The notes beneath the pieces are model-generated. The model did not search any database, was not told the DNA's origin, and worked only from the letters and a program-made list of their open reading frames with translations. A stretch of 34,908 nucleotides of DNA. It comes from Burkholderiales bacterium (GTDB lineage Bacteria; Pseudomonadota; Gammaproteobacteria; Burkholderiales; JAEUOS01). The position numbers were made by a program, and so were the translations under genes. The first letter of the stretch is position 1. Every line of letters starts with the position of its first letter. This document shows, piece by piece, positions 32,135 to 34,908 of this stretch. The stretch spans positions 1-34,908 of the forward strand of contig JAEUOR010000022.1 in NCBI GenBank assembly GCA_016790635.1, read 5' to 3'.

Positions 32135-33064
32135 CTATCCCAGTGTCAGTTCCGGACCGAGGTATTCAAGCGGCGGAACAAGGCGACGCGCCGCGACCTC
32201 CTGCGCCAGCGCTTCGATCTTGCCACGCACCACCACCGGCACCGAAGGCGCCATCGCCAGGCGCACCGCCTCCGAGTCTTCCATGCCCAGGGTGCGCACC
32301 TCGCCGCGCGTGAGTCGGCCGCAGACGATGTCTTCCAGCCAGCGGTAGACCAACCGCCCGGTGTCGGCTACCGCGGAAGCGACGAACACGTCGGGCTCGG
32401 CCACGGTCCAGTCGCGCACGTTGCCGATCTGCGCTATGCCGCGCTCGCGGCAGGCGGCGATCGCGCCCTGGCGGCCGCCGTTCAGCATGGTGTACATGAT
32501 GTCGACGCCGGCGTCGATCTCGGCTATGGCGGCGCGGTGCGTGACGGTGTTGTCTTCCTGGGTGCCGCAAAAGCAGGTCACCAGGCGCGCCTGCGGGTTG
32601 GCGGTCAGTACGCCGGCGGCATAGGCCGCACGGCCGCGTAAGCCCGGCGCGATGCGGATGCCGGACAGGTGGCCGACCACACCACTCTTCGTCATCCAGC
32701 CGGCCAGTGCGCCGGCCAGGAATGCGGACTGCGGCTGCGCGATGTTGAAGGAGCAGAAATTCTCGCCAGACGTCTCGCCGTGCGTGGACAGGAAGCGGAT
32801 CGACGGATGGCGCGGCGCCACTGCGGCCACCGCGTGGTCGCTGCTGCCGCCGTGCGCCAGGATCAGGTCGGGCCGCGTGGCTACGCCCGCTTCGATGGCG
32901 GCCGCCAGGTCTTCTGCGCTGACACCGATGCGCTCGACGTATTCGAGCGCGATGCCGAACCGGTCGCACGCGGAGCGTGCACCCTTGTAGCCGGATTCGA
33001 TGAATCCGCCGTCATCGATGCGCCCCGCAAATGCCGCGTAGAGGCGCAGTCCCGTCTTGGCCAT
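32135..33064 (-). CDS. BMP-family (PnrA/BmpA-like) ligand-binding protein without a signal peptide
   Basis: 309 residues read leftwards from ATG at 33064. It has the BMP-family fold signals: DDGGFIESGYKGA near the N-terminus, ILAHGGSSDHAVAAVA, FLSTHGETSGENFCSFN, and QSAFLAGALAGWMTKSGVVGHLSG. Relatives bind purine nucleosides and related compounds for ABC uptake. This one starts directly with the first strand (MAKTGLRLYAAFAG) and shows no signal peptide or lipobox, so it may act in the cytoplasm or be a ligand-sensing or enzyme-like relative. No ABC permease or ATPase gene is visible beside it. It is transcribed away from the Bug gene, with 106 bases of divergent regulatory space (33065-33170). 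Confidence 0.82.
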   Translation of the reverse strand: MAKTGLRLYAAFAGRIDDGGFIESGYKGARSACDRFGIALEYVERIGVSAEDLAAAIEAGVATRPDLILAHGGSSDHAVAAVAPRHPSIRFLSTHGETSGENFCSFNIAQPQSAFLAGALAGWMTKSGVVGHLSGIRIAPGLRGRAAYAAGVLTANPQARLVTCFCGTQEDNTVTHRAAIAEIDAGVDIMYTMLNGGRQGAIAACRERGIAQIGNVRDWTVAEPDVFVASAVADTGRLVYRWLEDIVCGRLTRGEVRTLGMEDSEAVRLAMAPSVPVVVRGKIEALAQEVAARRLVPPLEYLGPELTLG

Positions 33065-33170
33065 TCACCAACCCTCCATCGCCTGACGAGCCTACCGGCG
33101 CGCTGGTTTCATTCTTGCTTCAGGCTCACCCGAGATGTATTGTTGCATCGATCGCCCAAGGGAGAGTGCC

Positions 33171-34154
33171 ATGTCGAATCTGCGCCGTACCGTGCTGAAA
33201 GGTCTTGCAGTGTCGCTGGCGAGCGTCCCCGCCGCTTCCTTTGCGCAGGATGGCAAATGGCCCGCGCGCCCGATCCGCCTGGTGGTGACCTTCCCGCCCG
33301 GCGGCACCAGCGACCTGGTGGCGCGCCTGATCGGTCCCAAACTGTCAGCCGCCTTGGGCCAGCAGGTGGTGGTCGAGAACCGACCCGGGGCCGGCGGCAT
33401 CGTCGGCGCCGACGCGGTGGCCAAGGCCGCGCCCGACGGCTACACCCTGGTGGTTTCCACCGTCGGTTCGCACGGCATCGGGCCCACGCTCAATCGCAAC
33501 ATCCGCTATGACGCGGTGGCCGACTTCAATCACCTGGCGCTGATCGGCGCGGTGCCGCACGTGCTGCTGGTCAATCCGAAGTTCCCGGCCAGGACCCTGG
33601 CCGAACTGGTCGCCGCCGCGCGCGCCCAGCCGGGCAAGATCAGCTACGGCAGCGGCGGCTCGGGGTCGATCAACCACGTCACCGGCGAACTCTTCCGGGC
33701 GCGCGCCGGCATCGACATGGTGCACGTGCCCTACAAGGGGTCGGGTGCGGCCATCACCGACCTGCGCGGCTTCACCATTCCGGTCGCGGTCGACGCGCTG
33801 CCGGCCAACCTGGGCCTGATCAGGAGTGGTGAGCTGCGCGCGCTGGCCATCACCAGCCGCGAGCGCTCGCCCCTGGCACCGGAGGTGCCGACCTTCATCG
33901 AGCAGGGCTTTGCCGACGTCGTCGCCGACAACTGGATCGGCATCTCCGGCCCGGCCAAGCTGCCGGAGGACATCGCGCGTCGCCTGACCGCCGAGACCGA
34001 GAAGGTCGTGGCCCAGGCCGATGTGCGCGACAAGCTGCGCGAGTGGGGCATGGCGATCAACCTGCGCACCGGTGCCGACTTCACCTCTTTCGTCCGCGCC
34101 GACATCGCGCGCTGGCGCCCGGTGATCATCGCCTCGGGGGCGCAGATCGACTGA
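33171..34154 (+). CDS. Tripartite tricarboxylate transporter substrate-binding protein (Bug/TctC family)
   Basis: 327 residues from ATG 33171, with ribosome-binding site GGGAGAG at 33160-33166; an upstream in-frame ATG at 33135 has no such site. The signal peptide is about residues 1-25, begins with LRRTVLKG (a twin-arginine-like start) and ends SFA before QDG. Mature-protein motifs are VVTFPPGGTSDLVARLIG, the ENRPGAGGIVGAD block, KAAPDGYTLV, YGSGGSGSINH and VPYKGSG, all characteristic of Bug proteins. These periplasmic proteins bind carboxylated ligands for TctAB transporters or for signalling. No tctA/tctB is adjacent, as is usual for the many orphan Bug genes of Burkholderiales. The ligand cannot be read from sequence. 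Confidence 0.93.
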   Translation: MSNLRRTVLKGLAVSLASVPAASFAQDGKWPARPIRLVVTFPPGGTSDLVARLIGPKLSAALGQQVVVENRPGAGGIVGADAVAKAAPDGYTLVVSTVGSHGIGPTLNRNIRYDAVADFNHLALIGAVPHVLLVNPKFPARTLAELVAAARAQPGKISYGSGGSGSINHVTGELFRARAGIDMVHVPYKGSGAAITDLRGFTIPVAVDALPANLGLIRSGELRALAITSRERSPLAPEVPTFIEQGFADVVADNWIGISGPAKLPEDIARRLTAETEKVVAQADVRDKLREWGMAINLRTGADFTSFVRADIARWRPVIIASGAQID

Positions 34155-34267
34155 CGAGTCGGCCGGCAGGTCGGCGCACCGGCGCAGCGCCCGTTGGAAG
34201 GTCAGCCGGGCCGCGAACGCGGTCGCGCATCGATAATGCGCAATCGCTCCGCCAACCCGCACCCGCC

Positions 34268-34908
34268 ATGCCGCGCATCCTCGTCCTCAACTCCAACACC
34301 ACGCCCTCGGTCACTGACCTGGTCGTGCGCCACATGCGTGACGTGCTGCCGCCGGAAGTGGAATTGCTGCCGGCCACGGCGCGCTTCGGCGCGCCCTACA
34401 TCTCCACCGAGGCGGCCTACGCGATCGCGGGCCACTCGGCGCTCGATGCCCTGGCTGAAGCGGGCGACGGCTTCGATGCGGTGCTGCTCGCCTGCTTCGG
34501 CGACCCCGGGCTTTTCGCCTTGAAGGAGGTGAGCGCGGCGCCGGTGGTGGGCCTGGCCGAGGCCGCCATGCAGGAAGCCGCCGCGCACGGGCGCTTTTCG
34601 ATCGTCACCGGCGGCGTGCTGTGGAAGGTGATGCTGGAGCGCCTGGCGCTGGCGTTGGGAATGGACGAGCATATTGCCAGCATCCGCCCCATCACCCTGA
34701 CGGGCGCCGAGATCGCTGCCGATCCCGACGCGGCCATCAGTTTCCTGGCCGACGAGGCACGCGCTGCGCAGCGCGAGGACGGCGCGCAGGCGGTGATCCT
34801 GGGCGGCGCGGCATTGGCCGGGCTGGCCGCGCGCATCGCGCCCCTGGTCGAGGTGCCCTTGATCGACAGCGTGCATGCCGGGGCGCGCGTCGCGGCGCGC
34901 CTGGCCGA
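34268..34908 (+). CDS. Asp/Glu/hydantoin racemase-family protein (3' end outside the window)
   Basis: 213 codons from ATG 34268 to the window edge, so almost full length for a ~220-240-residue family. MPRILVLNSNTTPSVTD is the classic start of HyuE-type racemases. The first catalytic cysteine is present (Cys76 in LLACFGDPG). The second, normally in an LGCAG-type motif, is glycine here (ILGGAALAG, Gly180). Two-base racemisation normally needs both cysteines, so this enzyme may do one-sided chemistry (decarboxylase- or isomerase-like) or use another residue. It follows the Bug gene by 113 bases without a clear ribosome-binding site. The pair probably takes part in uptake and breakdown of a carboxylic compound. 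Confidence 0.85.
   Translation, partial: MPRILVLNSNTTPSVTDLVVRHMRDVLPPEVELLPATARFGAPYISTEAAYAIAGHSALDALAEAGDGFDAVLLACFGDPGLFALKEVSAAPVVGLAEAAMQEAAAHGRFSIVTGGVLWKVMLERLALALGMDEHIASIRPITLTGAEIAADPDAAISFLADEARAAQREDGAQAVILGGAALAGLAARIAPLVEVPLIDSVHAGARVAARLA

Noticed and set aside
1..34908. CRISPR array, tRNA or rRNA genes
   Set aside because: No regularly spaced repeats and no tRNA- or rRNA-like stretches were recognised on reading.

Overview
The window is high-GC proteobacterial DNA, most likely from a betaproteobacterium of the order Burkholderiales. This rests on the flanking genes: an IlvD/Edd-family sugar-acid dehydratase on the left, and on the right a BMP-family solute-binding protein, a Bug/TctC-type tripartite tricarboxylate binding protein and an Asp/Glu/hydantoin-type racemase. 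Bug proteins are strongly expanded in Burkholderiales. The genus cannot be fixed from the sequence alone.

Between these metabolic flanks, about 620-32094 is a plus-strand defence island. From left to right it holds: (1) a WYL-domain regulator with a palindrome lying between its candidate -35 and -10 boxes, followed by a Druantia type III-like pair: druH (STY4851/ECs_5259-like) and druE, a ~2140-residue DEAH helicase with DUF1998-type cysteines and a long undescribed C-terminal region. (2) After a 214-base gap, a second tightly packed array. It starts with a DUF1998 helicase carrying a C-terminal PD-(D/E)XK-type nuclease domain, then a SNF2/DrmD-like helicase and a ~1490-residue N6-adenine methyltransferase. 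It continues with an HD-domain dNTPase, a DUF262 protein with a C-terminal HNH-like motif (single-chain GmrSD type), and two HNH endonucleases, the second with a probable PUA/EVE-like reader. Most junctions in this array are ATGA/GTGA overlaps or 2-3 base gaps. (3) Toxin-antitoxin modules: an HTH antitoxin remnant, a hipBA operon with a clear TATCG-N8-CGATA operator, and a TumE/TumA-like pair.

The most interesting part is 11893-29320. It resembles class 1 DISARM in having a DrmD-like helicase next to a large adenine methyltransferase and a DUF1998 helicase. It has no separate drmB (DUF1998 alone) or drmC (phospholipase D) gene. Instead it has a nuclease fused to the helicase and a co-directional tail of a dNTPase and three HNH-type nucleases. 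My inference is that one operon may combine DNA marking, helicase-driven recognition, DNA cleavage and nucleotide depletion. That unit is not one of the textbook systems as far as I can tell, but I could not search databases.

Regulation visible in the sequence includes a probable WYL autoregulatory operator, a HipB operator spanning the hipBA promoter, and two promoters (hipB, tumE) placed so close to the start codon that the mRNAs are predicted to be leaderless. No integrase, transposase, tRNA, rRNA or CRISPR array was seen.
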